A stretch of DNA of 64,000 nucleotides from Marinomonas sp. UCMA 3892 (GCF_012726345.1 NZ_PTXN01000001.1:336654-400653), one strand, 5' to 3'; counted from the first letter of the stretch, positions 29,532 through 39,331 are shown. The notes: generated by a model from the sequence alone, not told the origin. Numbers and translations: made by a program.

Positions 29532-30245
29532 ATGCAAGAGCAAGAAACAAATACTCAAGAACCTATCAAGAAACGTACCATTCGTAGCTTTGTTGTACGT
29601 GGTGGTCGCATGACTGAAGGTCAACAAAAGAACTACGATGCGAACTGGGCCGTGTACGGTTTAGATCTTGCTGATGGGCGAATTGATTACGCAACCGTAT
29701 TTGGTCGTGAATCAGATGTGGTGCTTGAAGTAGGTTTTGGTATGGGAGCCTCGCTTGTCGAGATGGCAAAAAATGCCCCAGAGAAAGATTTTATCGGTAT
29801 TGAAGTTCATCCACCGGGTGTTGCTAAACTGATGATGTTGGCAAAAGAGGAAGACATTACCAATTTACGTGTTTATTGTGATGATGCGATTGAAGTTATG
29901 GCGAACTGTTTACCACAGAAAACAGCCAGTGCATTCCAGTTGTTTTTTCCAGACCCTTGGCACAAAAAGAAACACAATAAGCGTCGTATCGTTCAGCCTT
30001 TGTTTGCTCAGCAAGTGGCGAATGTATTAAAAGAAGGTGGACACTTTCACATGGCAACAGATTGGCAGCCTTATGCCGAGCATATGATGGAAGTAATGGA
30101 AGTCCAAGAGGGCTATCAGAATGCGGCTGGTAAAGGCTTGTATCACCCTCGCCCTGAATGGCGTCCATTGACTAAATTTGAGCAGCGTGGCGAGCGTTTA
30201 GGTCACGGTGTTTGGGATTTGATTTATACCAAACAAACTAGCTAA
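29532..30245 (+). CDS. trmB: tRNA (guanine-N7-)-methyltransferase TrmB
   Basis: Methylates G46 of tRNA. 237 residues. SAM-binding motif LEVGFGMGASLVEMA, the family motif IGIEVHPPGV, and the catalytic/tRNA-binding FPDPWHKKKHNKRRI are present. Own promoter likely in the 184-bp gap before it; ends at a bidirectional terminator shared with the H-NS gene. Confidence 0.97.
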   Translation: MQEQETNTQEPIKKRTIRSFVVRGGRMTEGQQKNYDANWAVYGLDLADGRIDYATVFGRESDVVLEVGFGMGASLVEMAKNAPEKDFIGIEVHPPGVAKLMMLAKEEDITNLRVYCDDAIEVMANCLPQKTASAFQLFFPDPWHKKKHNKRRIVQPLFAQQVANVLKEGGHFHMATDWQPYAEHMMEVMEVQEGYQNAAGKGLYHPRPEWRPLTKFEQRGERLGHGVWDLIYTKQTS

Positions 30246-30283
30246 GCGCTCTTATTTTTAGACCAAAAATAGATTTAGCCAAT

Positions 30284-30312
30284 AAAAAAGCGACTCAATG
30301 AGTCGCTTTTTT
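30284..30312 (+). terminator. Bidirectional terminator between trmB and the H-NS gene
   Basis: Perfect stem AAAAAAGCGACTC / GAGTCGCTTTTTT with a 3-nt loop; T-tracts on both strands serve the two convergent genes. Confidence 0.93.
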
Positions 30313-30340
30313 ATTGTTCAAATAAAGCTAGAATCAAAAA

Positions 30341-30739
30341 TTATTTGATTTCTACACTTTCACGGCTGTTGCCAGCATCAAAGTATTCTTGGAATACTTT
30401 TGGTGTGCGGCCACGGCCAGTCCATTCGTGAGTCTCACCAGCTACTGTTAAGCGGTATTTAGGTTCAACAGTTTTGCCTTTTGTCGCGCCAGCTTTTGGA
30501 GTAGTTAGTAATGCTACTTCTTCCATTGTTAAGCCGCTTTTAGCGATTAGGTTTGCAATTTCTTCAGCGCGAGCAGATTTTAGTGCTTGCTCTGCGTCAC
30601 GAGCTGCTTCTTCTTCTTTTGCTTTTTCAAGCGCATTGTTGAAGCCTGCGATTAGGTTTTCAAGTTGAGCAACGCTTAGCTCTTTTGCTGCTGCACGTGC
30701 TTTTGCTTTATTGCCTGCTAATTCTAGTAATAAACTCAT
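30341..30739 (-). CDS. H-NS family nucleoid-associated protein
   Basis: Binds A/T-rich DNA and silences genes. 132 residues: N-terminal helical oligomerisation part (about 1-75), linker, and C-terminal DNA-binding domain YRLTVAGETHEWTGRGRTPKVFQEY with the H-NS core (WTGRGRTP). It is the H-NS/StpA type rather than MvaT. A long A/T-rich gap precedes it, consistent with the autoregulation common in this family. Confidence 0.92.
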   Translation of the reverse strand: MSLLLELAGNKAKARAAAKELSVAQLENLIAGFNNALEKAKEEEAARDAEQALKSARAEEIANLIAKSGLTMEEVALLTTPKAGATKGKTVEPKYRLTVAGETHEWTGRGRTPKVFQEYFDAGNSRESVEIK

Positions 30740-31118
30740 TGGTGTCCCCTATTTATCTGTTAAGAACTGGTTGTCTCTGAATAACTAGTTGGTCCTGCAC
30801 TGAAAAAATAGATCCGTCTTTTATGCTCAGTGGTATGTGTTAAAATTAATAAATTTGAAAATTCCATAAGATTGGAAAAAATAAAACGCTTTCTTAGGTT
30901 GATAGTGAATCTAAACCAGATGAAAAAAGTGTTTTATCTTATGCTACAAATTCAATAATAATTCATACCGTAAAAAAACATTGAATTGATATCAGTACAT
31001 TGTGATGTAATTTTATACTATTTCAAGTTTGTGTGTGGATTTTAATAAAAAACAACCTAACATGCTAATAAAATAACGTGTTTAATCTGTTAGAAAAGTG
31101 TAAACAATAGGGTAATAA
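30740..31118. promoter_or_regulatory. A/T-rich divergent promoter region of the H-NS and tex genes
   Basis: 379 bp without an ORF. Two near-identical palindromes AACTGGTT (about 30765) and AACTAGTT (about 30784) lie close to the H-NS start. The stretch 30840-31100 is rich in A- and T-tracts, as in curved DNA bound by H-NS itself. I cannot place a firm -35/-10 pair. Confidence 0.35.
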
Positions 31119-33281
31119 ATGAATTCCATATCAGATAACCTAAGCCTAGAGTTTTCTATATTAAAAAAATACAGCGATAATATTATTCAATTATTTGAAG
31201 AAGGTGCAACCGTTCCATTCATTGCTCGTTATAGGAAAGAAAATACCGGCGGCATGAGTGATCAGGATTTGCGCTCTTTTTACGATAGATGGCAGTATTT
31301 AGTTGAATTAAAAAAGCGTAAAGAAAGCATTCTTGCGTTATTAGCTGACGATTCAAATGTTTCCGATGCCATAAGAAAAAAAATACAAAATGCCATCTCT
31401 AAAAATGAATTGGAGGATTTGTATTCGCCATTTAAGAAAACCCGTAAGACAAAAGCAGATGAGGCAAGGGAGCAAGGGCTTCAGTCTTTAGCGGAATTAG
31501 TATGGTCAGGCGAGCGTTCTGACACCTTGTCTGCAATTGATGCCTGGTGTAAGCAAAATAATATTGTAATGTCGGCAGAGTCTGCTTTAGAGGGTGTAAC
31601 TGAAATATTGAATGAAGCTATTGCCAATGACAGTGATGTTCTAAAAAAAGGTCGTGCAGTATTGCTCAAAGATGGCCTTTTAACCAGTAGGGTGCTGCGA
31701 GGTAAAAAGGAGCAAGGCGAGAAGTTCCGTGATTACTTTGATTACCAAGAAGCGATAAATAAAGTGCCTCCTCATCGTTTACTTGCTCTCTTTCGAGGAA
31801 AAAAAGAGTCGATATTAAAACTGAGTGTTTCTTTGAAGAATGAAGAAAATTATCCTGACGTATTAATCTTTCCTCATCTTAATCAACTGCTTGATACAAA
31901 TTTGCCTGAATCTTATCGAGTAACGTCTTTGCAGCGTAAGTATTTAAATCTTGCTTGGGAAAATAAACTTCTGCCTAAATTAGAAACCGATGTTCTTTCT
32001 CAATTGAAAGATCGAGCTGAAGAAGGTGCTATTCAGGTTTTTGCAGATAATTTACAAGATTTATTAATGGCTGCACCTGCAGGAGCGCATCGAGTATTAG
32101 GTGTTGATCCTGGTTTTCGCAATGGTGTTAAATTGGCGGTTATCGACGAGCAAGGTTCTTTACTTGATCATGGTGTTATTTACCCTCATGGACCTCAGAA
32201 TCGTACGCAAGAAGCCAGCACAATGCTTTCTCAGTTGATCCGCAAACATAATATTGGTTGGGTGGCGATTGGTAACGGCACTGCTTCACGAGAGACTGAA
32301 GTACTAGTTAAAGCGCTTATTAGCGAATCGAATCTAGATTGTCGCGCTGTGGTGGTTAGTGAGGCTGGAGCTTCTGTCTATTCTGCTTCACCAATAGCAA
32401 TACAAGAATTTCCTGATTTAGATGTCACAATACGAGGAGCGGTATCTATTGCTCGTCGTTTTCAAGATCCGCTAGCTGAATTGGTGAAAATTGATCCTCA
32501 GGCTATTGGGGTTGGTCAATATCAGCATGACGTCAAAGTCGCCCTATTGTCCAAGTCGCTTGCAAATGTAGTAGAGGATTGCGTTAACCGCGTTGGTGTA
32601 GATATTAACCTCGCTTCGGTTTCTTTGCTGTCCTACGTTTCAGGTTTAACCAATCGCTTAGCGCAAAATATCGTAGACTATCGTCAGCAGAAAGGCCGCA
32701 TCGAATCGAGAAGCGAGCTGTTAAAGATAAAAGGCATCGGAGATAAATGCTTCGAGCAATGTGCTGGCTTTTTAAGAATACTAAATGGCAAAGAAGCATT
32801 AGATCAGTCTGGTGTGCATCCTGAGTCCTACCCATTAGTTCAAAAAATGGCCGCGCAATTAAAGCTAAAAGCAAATGACTTGCTTAATAATAGTAGTGCT
32901 TTACAGCAGCTAAAGCAGTTCGCCCCAAGCTTTGCCCAAGCAGGCGATTTTACTTATACGGATATTCTTAACGAGCTTGCTAAGCCAGGTCGAGATCCAC
33001 GTCCAGAGTTTCGTTATGCGTCTTTTGATCATAGTGTTCAAAAGCTTGAAGATGTGCAAGAAGGCATGACGTTAGAAGGCGTTGTGACTAATGTGGCGGC
33101 ATTTGGTGCTTTTGTAGATTTGGGTGTGCATCAAGACGGATTGATCCATATCTCGCAATTGGCAGATCGATTTGTTAAAGACCCAAGGGATTTAGTGCGA
33201 GTGGGGCAAGTGGTCAATGTTACAGTGTTAGAAGTTGACGTACAGCGTAAGCGCATTGCCCTGAAAGCTAATGGGCTTTGA
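31119..33281 (+). CDS. tex: RNA-binding transcription accessory protein Tex
   Basis: Cytoplasmic nucleic-acid-binding protein related to eukaryotic Spt6. 720 residues, shorter than the usual 770-790 but with all parts: N-terminal Tex signature VPFIARYRKENTGGMSDQDLR, central YqgF-like RNase H fold (RVLGVDPGFRNGVKLAVID), helix-hairpin-helix segment (LLKIKGIGDKCFEQC) and C-terminal S1 domain (about 648-720, EGMTLEGVVTNVAAFGAFVDLG). Ends before a bidirectional terminator. Confidence 0.95.
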   Translation: MNSISDNLSLEFSILKKYSDNIIQLFEEGATVPFIARYRKENTGGMSDQDLRSFYDRWQYLVELKKRKESILALLADDSNVSDAIRKKIQNAISKNELEDLYSPFKKTRKTKADEAREQGLQSLAELVWSGERSDTLSAIDAWCKQNNIVMSAESALEGVTEILNEAIANDSDVLKKGRAVLLKDGLLTSRVLRGKKEQGEKFRDYFDYQEAINKVPPHRLLALFRGKKESILKLSVSLKNEENYPDVLIFPHLNQLLDTNLPESYRVTSLQRKYLNLAWENKLLPKLETDVLSQLKDRAEEGAIQVFADNLQDLLMAAPAGAHRVLGVDPGFRNGVKLAVIDEQGSLLDHGVIYPHGPQNRTQEASTMLSQLIRKHNIGWVAIGNGTASRETEVLVKALISESNLDCRAVVVSEAGASVYSASPIAIQEFPDLDVTIRGAVSIARRFQDPLAELVKIDPQAIGVGQYQHDVKVALLSKSLANVVEDCVNRVGVDINLASVSLLSYVSGLTNRLAQNIVDYRQQKGRIESRSELLKIKGIGDKCFEQCAGFLRILNGKEALDQSGVHPESYPLVQKMAAQLKLKANDLLNNSSALQQLKQFAPSFAQAGDFTYTDILNELAKPGRDPRPEFRYASFDHSVQKLEDVQEGMTLEGVVTNVAAFGAFVDLGVHQDGLIHISQLADRFVKDPRDLVRVGQVVNVTVLEVDVQRKRIALKANGL

Positions 33282-33351
33282 TGCAATTCAATTGTTTGTT
33301 AGGGGATCCCGACAAGGCTGTTGATATTTATGTTAGTCAGATAATTTCCAC

Positions 33352-33388
33352 AAAAAAACCGATTAGAAGACTCTAATCGGTTTTTTTT
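33352..33388 (+). terminator. Bidirectional terminator between tex and azoR
   Basis: Stem AAAAAAACCGATTAG / CTAATCGGTTTTTTT with a 6-nt loop and T-tracts on both strands. Confidence 0.93.
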
Positions 33389-33432
33389 GGAGTAACCAAT
33401 AACATTAACTTAAAAGGGATTAAAAATTAATG

Positions 33433-34026
33433 TTAAACAGCTACTGCAATTTGTGATTTGGCTTGGTTGAAAGCTTCTTCACCTGGTGCGCCCATCGCTT
33501 GACCGCCAGCGATGAAAGTCTCTTTTATATTTAGACCAATGAAACCTAGGAATGTTTGGATATGTGGCACTTGGTGATCAACTGGAGCGCCAGCTAGGAA
33601 GCTACCACTTGCAGCAAAGATGTAAGCATCTTTGTTTACAAGGCCAACAGGTCCAGTTTCAGTGTATTTAAACGTACGGCCAGCACGAGCAATATAGTCA
33701 AAGTAAGACTTCAGCGTAGAAGGAATGCCGAAGTTGTACATAGGAGCTGAAACGATCACTACGTCAGCAGCTTCTAGTTCAGTAATCAGTTCATCACCAA
33801 TCGCAACAATAGCTTGTTGTTCAGCAGAACGGTTTTCTTCTGGAGTAAACAGTGCGCCTAATGTTTCGCCTGTGAAGTGAGGTAGTGGGTTCGCAGTTAC
33901 ATCGCGAGCAACGACTTTACCTTCTGGGTTTTTTGCCAACCATTTTTCAACAAACTCGTTTGCTAGTTGACGTGATTTAGAGTTTTCGCCAGAAGCGCTA
34001 GAGTCGATACGTAGTAAAGTAGCCAT
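33433..34026 (-). CDS. azoR: FMN-dependent NADH-azoreductase
   Basis: Flavodoxin-fold enzyme reducing azo compounds and quinones with NADH. 197 residues. FMN-phosphate site IDSSASGENSKSRQLA and the flavin-contacting APMYNFGIPSTLKSYFDYIARAG match the AzoR family. Divergent from a LysR regulator that probably controls it. Confidence 0.92.
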   Translation of the reverse strand: MATLLRIDSSASGENSKSRQLANEFVEKWLAKNPEGKVVARDVTANPLPHFTGETLGALFTPEENRSAEQQAIVAIGDELITELEAADVVIVSAPMYNFGIPSTLKSYFDYIARAGRTFKYTETGPVGLVNKDAYIFAASGSFLAGAPVDHQVPHIQTFLGFIGLNIKETFIAGGQAMGAPGEEAFNQAKSQIAVAV

Positions 34027-34142
34027 TGTAATAATTTCTCCTCGGTAATCTTAAGTGAGCCAAGATGGCTCGTCACTTGATAATGACGGATATTTTATAA
34101 CCTAGTTATTCGATTAAAAAGCGACATTTTTTGGAGATATTG

Positions 34143-34157
34143 ATCGAAAAATACGAT
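34143..34157 (+). promoter_or_regulatory. Candidate LysR operator between azoR and the LysR gene
   Basis: ATCG-N7-CGAT dyad (ATCGAAAAATACGAT), which fits the T-N11-A LysR rule. It lies 39 bp before the LysR start and 117 bp before azoR. Confidence 0.45.
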
Positions 34158-34195
34158 ACATTAATTATCCATGTATTTTATATAAGAGAATTATC

Positions 34196-35116
34196 TTGAA
34201 AGCCCCGAGAGTAACGTTAGAGCAATGGCGCGTTTTGCAATCTGTTGTGGACAAAGGTGGTTTTGCCCAAGCCGCAGAAGCACTCCATAAAAGCCAATCT
34301 TCAGTTAGCTACACAGTCGCAAAGCTTCAAGAGCAGCTAGGCTATCCGTTGCTGATTATCGAAGGGCGAAAAGCCAAACTTACTGAGCGCGGTGAAGTCT
34401 TGTTACGTCGTTCACGGCATTTATTAAAAGAGGCAGTAGATCTAGAAGAGTTAGCTCACACACTTGGCCAAGGCTGGGAGCCTGAATTAGAATTAGTGGT
34501 CGATCAGGCCTTTCCAACGCCCGCTTTACTGCGTGCCTTGCAAGCTTTTGAGCCACAAAGCCAAGGAACGCAAGTGCAATTAAAAGAAGCCGTATTAAGC
34601 GGAGGAGAAGAAGCACTACGAAAAGGCAGTCCAGACTTAGTGCTTAGCGCTATTGTTCCAAAAGGTTATTTGGCCGATCCCATTGTCGAAGTGGAAATGA
34701 TCGCGGTAGCGGCTACGAGTCACCCTTTGCATCAAGAAGCAGACCCTATTAATAACGAGCGCTTGAGTCGAGAATTACAAATTGTTATTCGTGATTCAGC
34801 ATCCGAGACCTCTATCGATGCGGGTTGGTTGGGCACAGACAGACGATGGACGGTATCGAGTGTGCAATCCGCTTTAGAAATTGTGACTAGCGGTATAGGC
34901 TTCGCGTGGCTACCAAAGGCAGATTTAGAATACGCCTTGCAAAGCGGAAAACTTAAAAAATTGAAATTGATTTCTGGTAGTGAACGAAGTTTCCACATGT
35001 TTGCCATCTTTGGAAAAGGTGAACGAACAGGCCCAGCTACGAGGCTTCTAGTAGAACTCCTTCAAGCGGAGTGCAATGCTTGTCCAAGACGCTCCGCCAT
35101 TCCGCCATTACCTTAG
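34196..35116 (+). CDS. LysR family transcriptional regulator
   Basis: 306 residues starting at a TTG. N-terminal winged helix-turn-helix (residues about 5-62, AAEALHKSQSSVSYTVAKLQEQLGYPLL), then a type-2 periplasmic-binding-fold effector domain. Divergent from azoR, so control of azoR is the simplest reading. A sequence-related effector is not identifiable. The TTG is favoured because the protein then begins right before the HTH, as usual; the ribosome site (AAGAGA) is weak. Confidence 0.88.
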   Translation: MKAPRVTLEQWRVLQSVVDKGGFAQAAEALHKSQSSVSYTVAKLQEQLGYPLLIIEGRKAKLTERGEVLLRRSRHLLKEAVDLEELAHTLGQGWEPELELVVDQAFPTPALLRALQAFEPQSQGTQVQLKEAVLSGGEEALRKGSPDLVLSAIVPKGYLADPIVEVEMIAVAATSHPLHQEADPINNERLSRELQIVIRDSASETSIDAGWLGTDRRWTVSSVQSALEIVTSGIGFAWLPKADLEYALQSGKLKKLKLISGSERSFHMFAIFGKGERTGPATRLLVELLQAECNACPRRSAIPPLP

Positions 35117-35117
35117 A

Positions 35118-35140
35118 CCAAGCATCAACTTGATGCTTGG
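35118..35140. terminator. Hairpin shared by the convergent LysR and PNPOx-like genes
   Basis: Perfect 10-bp stem CCAAGCATCA / TGATGCTTGG with a 3-nt loop, starting 2 bp after the LysR stop and containing the stop codon of the leftward gene. T-tracts are weak on both sides. Confidence 0.55.
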
Positions 35141-35685
35141 GTTTGATCTTGAATGATGTTCAAAAGTGAAGGCAGAAATGAACGTTCCACTTTATTCGTT
35201 TCGCTCCAAAGCTTTGCAACGGCAATGGCTTTGGGGCAATGAAAAAGTAATTTATGTACGCTTATTTTAACCACCAGTTTTGGTGGCTTATTATTTTCAA
35301 CAAATAAATCTAGTGTTTCGTTGTCTGTGTGTAGGCTAGCAGTGCCTTTTATACGCACAACTTCTCCGATACCAGGAATCATAAAAAGTAGACCAACTTT
35401 TGGTCTTTCTACGATGTTTCTCAAACTATCTAAGCGATTGTTACCAGCCGTGTCTGCGAATGCTACGGTCTTTGAATTCAGCACTTTAACAAACCCCACA
35501 TCACCGCCACGAGGTGAAACATCTGCGAATCCATTCTTATCCGATGTTGACATGATAATAAAAGGACAGTTCTCTATGAAGGTGATTGAGTGTTGTTCTA
35601 GTTCATCAATCTCTTTTTTTAATGCTAAAGGATGCGCCTCGTTATAAAGCTCATCAAGTTGCTTCGGTTCGCTGATTTGACTCAT
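35125..35685 (-). CDS. Pyridoxamine 5'-phosphate oxidase-related flavin-binding protein
   Basis: 186 residues with the split-barrel fold of PNPOx-like proteins: FIIMSTSDKNGFADVSPRGGDVGFV, NRLDSLRNIVERPKVGLLFMIPG and VVRIKGTASL match the subgroup of about 200-residue flavin-binding proteins near MSMEG_1061. Probably binds FMN or F420 and acts in reduction of a small molecule; substrate unknown. Not a true PdxH (too divergent). Confidence 0.8.
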   Translation of the reverse strand: MSQISEPKQLDELYNEAHPLALKKEIDELEQHSITFIENCPFIIMSTSDKNGFADVSPRGGDVGFVKVLNSKTVAFADTAGNNRLDSLRNIVERPKVGLLFMIPGIGEVVRIKGTASLHTDNETLDLFVENNKPPKLVVKISVHKLLFHCPKAIAVAKLWSETNKVERSFLPSLLNIIQDQTQASS

Positions 35686-35841
35686 GCTAATCCTTTACTT
35701 TGGTGATGTGTAAACCATTTGATAATGGTTTTTATTAATATTAAGGCGATATTTTATACTGGTAATGCCGTAATGTAACGCATCAACATCATATTGATTA
35801 TTTCCTGACAATCTTTGTTTTTGCTTTGCCTAGAAGCGTTT

Positions 35842-35896
35842 AAAATCATCGATTTATGATTTTTTATAAAAATTGTCATTTTTTTTGTGACAATTT
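35842..35896. promoter_or_regulatory. Two adjacent perfect dyads upstream of glmU
   Basis: AAAATCAT / ATGATTTT (35842-35849, 35856-35863, 6-nt centre, T6 after it) and AAATTGTCA / TGACAATTT (35870-35878, 35888-35896, 9-nt T-rich centre). They lie 88-142 bp before the glmU start in the gap to the divergent PNPOx-like gene. The first resembles a weak A/T terminator, the second an operator; the binding protein is unknown. Confidence 0.4.
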
Positions 35897-35983
35897 GGGT
35901 TGTGACGGTTTAGGCAAAAAGGTCTAATAGCTTTTATCAGTAATATTCATTATTTATTTAAAGACGCCAATTCAAGGATGCTC

Positions 35984-37345
35984 ATGACTCAGGACATCGT
36001 AATTCTTGCTGCCGGAAAGGGCAGCCGAATGAAATCAGCCTTTTCCAAGGTATTGCACAAAGTTGGCGGTATCGCCATGGTAAAACGAGTACTAACCACA
36101 GCAAGTACATTACCTGAATCAAAATTACATCTCGTTGTTGGCCACCAAGGTGAACAAGTCGAAGCAAATTGTCAGGACTTTTCAGCCAATATTGTTTGGC
36201 AAAATGATCCGCAAGGAACTGGTGATGCATTGCGTCGCGTTGCGCCTTTTCTTCAGGCTGATGGTGCGACATTAACTCTTTATGGTGATGTTCCGCTGAT
36301 TCGTGCCAGTACATTAGAAAAAATGACTGCTCTGTCTAATTCCAATACCTTAGTTTTATTGACGATTTCTCTTGATAATCCAACTGGATACGGTCGGATT
36401 GTTCGCAACGAACAAGGCAAAGTGACAGCGATTGTTGAGCAAAAAGACGCTGCTGAAGACCAGCTTGCTATTAAAGAAGTGAACACCGGCATTTTGCTAG
36501 CGCCGAATAATCATCTACAAGGCTGGCTTGCAGCCTTAACGAATAATAACGCCCAAGGCGAATATTATTTGACCGATGTGATTGCTATGGCGGCACGTGA
36601 TGGTGTGGATATTGTCACAGTGAACCCAGAAAACGAGGCCGAAGTGGCAGGCGTCAATGATCGAGTTCAGCTTGCCGCATTAGAGCGTGAGTTACAAAAC
36701 CAGCAAGCCGTTAGCCTTATGCAAAATGGCGCGACCTTGCTTGACCCATCTCGCATTGATATTCGTGGAGAATTGACTACCGGTCATGATGTCATTATCG
36801 ACGTGAACTGTATTTTTGAAGGTAAAGTAGTGTTGGGTACTGGTGTTGAAGTTGGGCCAAATTGCCATCTTAAAAACTGCACCATTGGTGACAATACTAT
36901 TATTAAAAGCAACACGCTAATTGAAGAAAGCCAAGTTGGCGAAAATTGCGACATCGGTCCTTTTGCTCGATTACGTCCGGGCACACAGCTTGCTAATAAA
37001 GCCAAGATTGGCAACTTTGTTGAAACCAAGAAAGCCATTATTGGTGAAGGCAGCAAGGTTAATCATTTAAGCTACATTGGCGATACAGAAATGGGTGCAA
37101 ACGTGAACGTTGGCGCAGGCACCATTACCTGCAACTACGATGGTGTAAATAAACATCTGACACAAGTGGCCGATAACGTCTTTATCGGTTCAAACACATC
37201 GTTAGTCGCACCAGTGCAAGTGGCAGAAGGTGCAATGATCGCTGCGGGTTCGACCATCACTAAACAAGTGGGCGTGAATCAATTGGCTTTCGCCAGAGCG
37301 CGACAAACCAACAAAGACAATTGGCCTCGTCCAATCAAAAAGTAA
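35984..37345 (+). CDS. glmU: Bifunctional N-acetylglucosamine-1-phosphate uridyltransferase / glucosamine-1-phosphate acetyltransferase
   Basis: Makes UDP-GlcNAc for peptidoglycan and LPS. The start at 35984 (MTQDIVILAAG, 453 residues) has AAGG 6 nt upstream; the ATG two codons earlier abuts that ribosome site. The N-terminal domain has LAAGKGSRMKS and YGDVPL; the C-terminal left-handed beta-helix contains hexapeptide repeats and NHLSYIGDTEMG near the acetyltransferase site. Followed after 139 bp by glmS, the preceding pathway enzyme. Confidence 0.97.
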   Translation: MTQDIVILAAGKGSRMKSAFSKVLHKVGGIAMVKRVLTTASTLPESKLHLVVGHQGEQVEANCQDFSANIVWQNDPQGTGDALRRVAPFLQADGATLTLYGDVPLIRASTLEKMTALSNSNTLVLLTISLDNPTGYGRIVRNEQGKVTAIVEQKDAAEDQLAIKEVNTGILLAPNNHLQGWLAALTNNNAQGEYYLTDVIAMAARDGVDIVTVNPENEAEVAGVNDRVQLAALERELQNQQAVSLMQNGATLLDPSRIDIRGELTTGHDVIIDVNCIFEGKVVLGTGVEVGPNCHLKNCTIGDNTIIKSNTLIEESQVGENCDIGPFARLRPGTQLANKAKIGNFVETKKAIIGEGSKVNHLSYIGDTEMGANVNVGAGTITCNYDGVNKHLTQVADNVFIGSNTSLVAPVQVAEGAMIAAGSTITKQVGVNQLAFARARQTNKDNWPRPIKK

Positions 37346-37484
37346 CGCTTTAGCTTTTAATCTATTAAACAGAATTTTACATATTAAGCAGGAGAAGCGG
37401 CGAGTCATTAACTCGCTGTTTATCTCATCATATTTATTATTGTGCTGAGCTGAGCCTCGGCACAAACACGAAAAGGATTCTCTC

Positions 37485-39311
37485 ATGTGTGGAATAGTTG
37501 GCGCCATTGCGCGTCGTAACGTATCAAAAATTTTAATTGAAGGTCTTAGCCGTCTTGAATACCGTGGTTATGATTCTTCCGGTATTGCGATTAACAACGA
37601 AGAAGGTGTGTTTTCACACCGTGCCGTTGGCAAAGTTCAGGCATTAAAAGACAAATTCGAAGCAGAGCCACTAGATGGCAAAATGGGCATTGCTCACACA
37701 CGTTGGGCCACTCATGGCAAGCCAACGGAAGCTAATGCACATCCACACTTTTCAGGTAATGATCTTGCTCTGGTTCATAATGGCATCATTGAAAATCACG
37801 AACCATTACGTCGCGAATTAAAAGCCAAAGGTTATGAATTCAAATCCGAAACAGATACCGAAGTTATCGTTCACCTTATTCATGATGCGTTAAAAACACA
37901 GCCAGATTTGCTGAAAGCTGTGCAAACGACGTTAACGAAATTACATGGCGCTTTTGCTATCGGAGTGGTGCAAAAAGACGATAACGATCGCTTTATTGCC
38001 GCACGTAAAGGCAGCCCGCTTGTAGTTGGGGTTGGTATTGAAGAAAACTTTGTCGCGTCAGATCAACTTGCATTATTGCATGTTACTGACCAGTTCATCT
38101 TTTTAGAAGAAGGCGACGTGGTTGAAGTAAGTCGTGATAACGTGTCTATCTATGATGCAAAAGGCGAGTTGCAAGACCGTCCAATTAGCGTGTTTAACCA
38201 CAACATCGACGCGACAGACAAAGGTGAATTTCGTCATTACATGATGAAAGAAATCTACGAGCAACCTAAAGTGATCAGTGCTTGTCTAGAAGGTCGTATT
38301 AGTGAAACCAAGGTTCTTACTAGCTGCTTTGGTGCAGATTCTGCTTTCTTAAAAGAAGTGGAAAATGTACATATCGTTGCTTGTGGTACCAGTTATCATG
38401 CAGGCATGGTGGCAAAATACTGGATTGAAGATTTAGCTGGTTTGCCATGCAGTGTTGAAGTGGCAAGCGAATATCGATATCGCAAAGTGGCTGTGCCGAA
38501 GAAAACCTTGTTTTTGACCTTGTCACAGTCTGGCGAAACAGCGGATACACTAGCTGCGTTGCGTATGGCAAAAGAGCTGGGTTATTTAACGACTCTAGCT
38601 ATCTGTAACGTCCCATCTAGTACGCTGGTACGTGAGTCAGCGCTTACTCTTCTTACCAATGCTGGCCCAGAAATCGGCGTAGCATCCACTAAAGCTTTTA
38701 CCACTCAGCTGACTGCACTATTGATTACCAGTGTTGCTATTGCTGTAGAAAATGGTCTGTCAGCAGAAAGAGAAAAAGAGCTTGTTCAAGCTATGCGTTC
38801 ATTACCTGCTTACGTGAATGCTGCTCTTTTAGAAGATGCTCACATTAAGACTGTTGCGGATCGTTTTGCTAATAAAACCAATGCGCTATTTTTGGGACGT
38901 GGCACCATGTTCCCAATCGCGCTAGAAGGCTCATTGAAACTAAAAGAAATTTCTTACATTCATGCGGAAGCCTACCCAGCAGGTGAGCTAAAACACGGTC
39001 CATTGGCTTTGGTTGATGAGAATATGCCAATCATTGCACTGGTTCCACATAACGACATGTTGGATAAGCTTAAGTCTAATCTACAAGAAGTGGCGGCTCG
39101 CGGTGGCGAATTGTATGTTTTTGCCGACAAGGACACAGACCTGCATAACGAAGAAAATATCATCTTCACCGAAGTACCAAAAGTAGACAGCATTCTAGAG
39201 CCAATTGTTCATACAATTCCGCTGCAGTTATTGTCTTACCACGTTGCAGTCGTAAAAGGCACCGACGTAGATCAGCCTCGTAACCTAGCTAAATCGGTTA
39301 CTGTGGAATAA
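37485..39311 (+). CDS. glmS: Glutamine-fructose-6-phosphate aminotransferase
   Basis: Makes glucosamine-6-phosphate from fructose-6-phosphate and glutamine. 608 residues: Ntn glutaminase domain starting at nucleophile Cys2 (MCGIVGA) and two SIS domains (LSQSGETADT, GRGTMFPIALEGSLKLKE), ending PRNLAKSVTVE. The 3' end of this gene is the TnsD-recognised attTn7 target, and a Tn7-type element is inserted 25 bp after the stop. The gap upstream holds a short hairpin (37439-37461) but nothing like a glmS ribozyme. Confidence 0.98.
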   Translation: MCGIVGAIARRNVSKILIEGLSRLEYRGYDSSGIAINNEEGVFSHRAVGKVQALKDKFEAEPLDGKMGIAHTRWATHGKPTEANAHPHFSGNDLALVHNGIIENHEPLRRELKAKGYEFKSETDTEVIVHLIHDALKTQPDLLKAVQTTLTKLHGAFAIGVVQKDDNDRFIAARKGSPLVVGVGIEENFVASDQLALLHVTDQFIFLEEGDVVEVSRDNVSIYDAKGELQDRPISVFNHNIDATDKGEFRHYMMKEIYEQPKVISACLEGRISETKVLTSCFGADSAFLKEVENVHIVACGTSYHAGMVAKYWIEDLAGLPCSVEVASEYRYRKVAVPKKTLFLTLSQSGETADTLAALRMAKELGYLTTLAICNVPSSTLVRESALTLLTNAGPEIGVASTKAFTTQLTALLITSVAIAVENGLSAEREKELVQAMRSLPAYVNAALLEDAHIKTVADRFANKTNALFLGRGTMFPIALEGSLKLKEISYIHAEAYPAGELKHGPLALVDENMPIIALVPHNDMLDKLKSNLQEVAARGGELYVFADKDTDLHNEENIIFTEVPKVDSILEPIVHTIPLQLLSYHVAVVKGTDVDQPRNLAKSVTVE

Positions 39312-39331
39312 TTGATGATCTGAAATAAAAA

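Noticed and set aside
37346..37484. glmS ribozyme or other riboswitch upstream of glmS
   Set aside because: The 139-bp gap has only a short imperfect hairpin (37439-37461) and no ribozyme core; such ribozymes are typical of Firmicutes.
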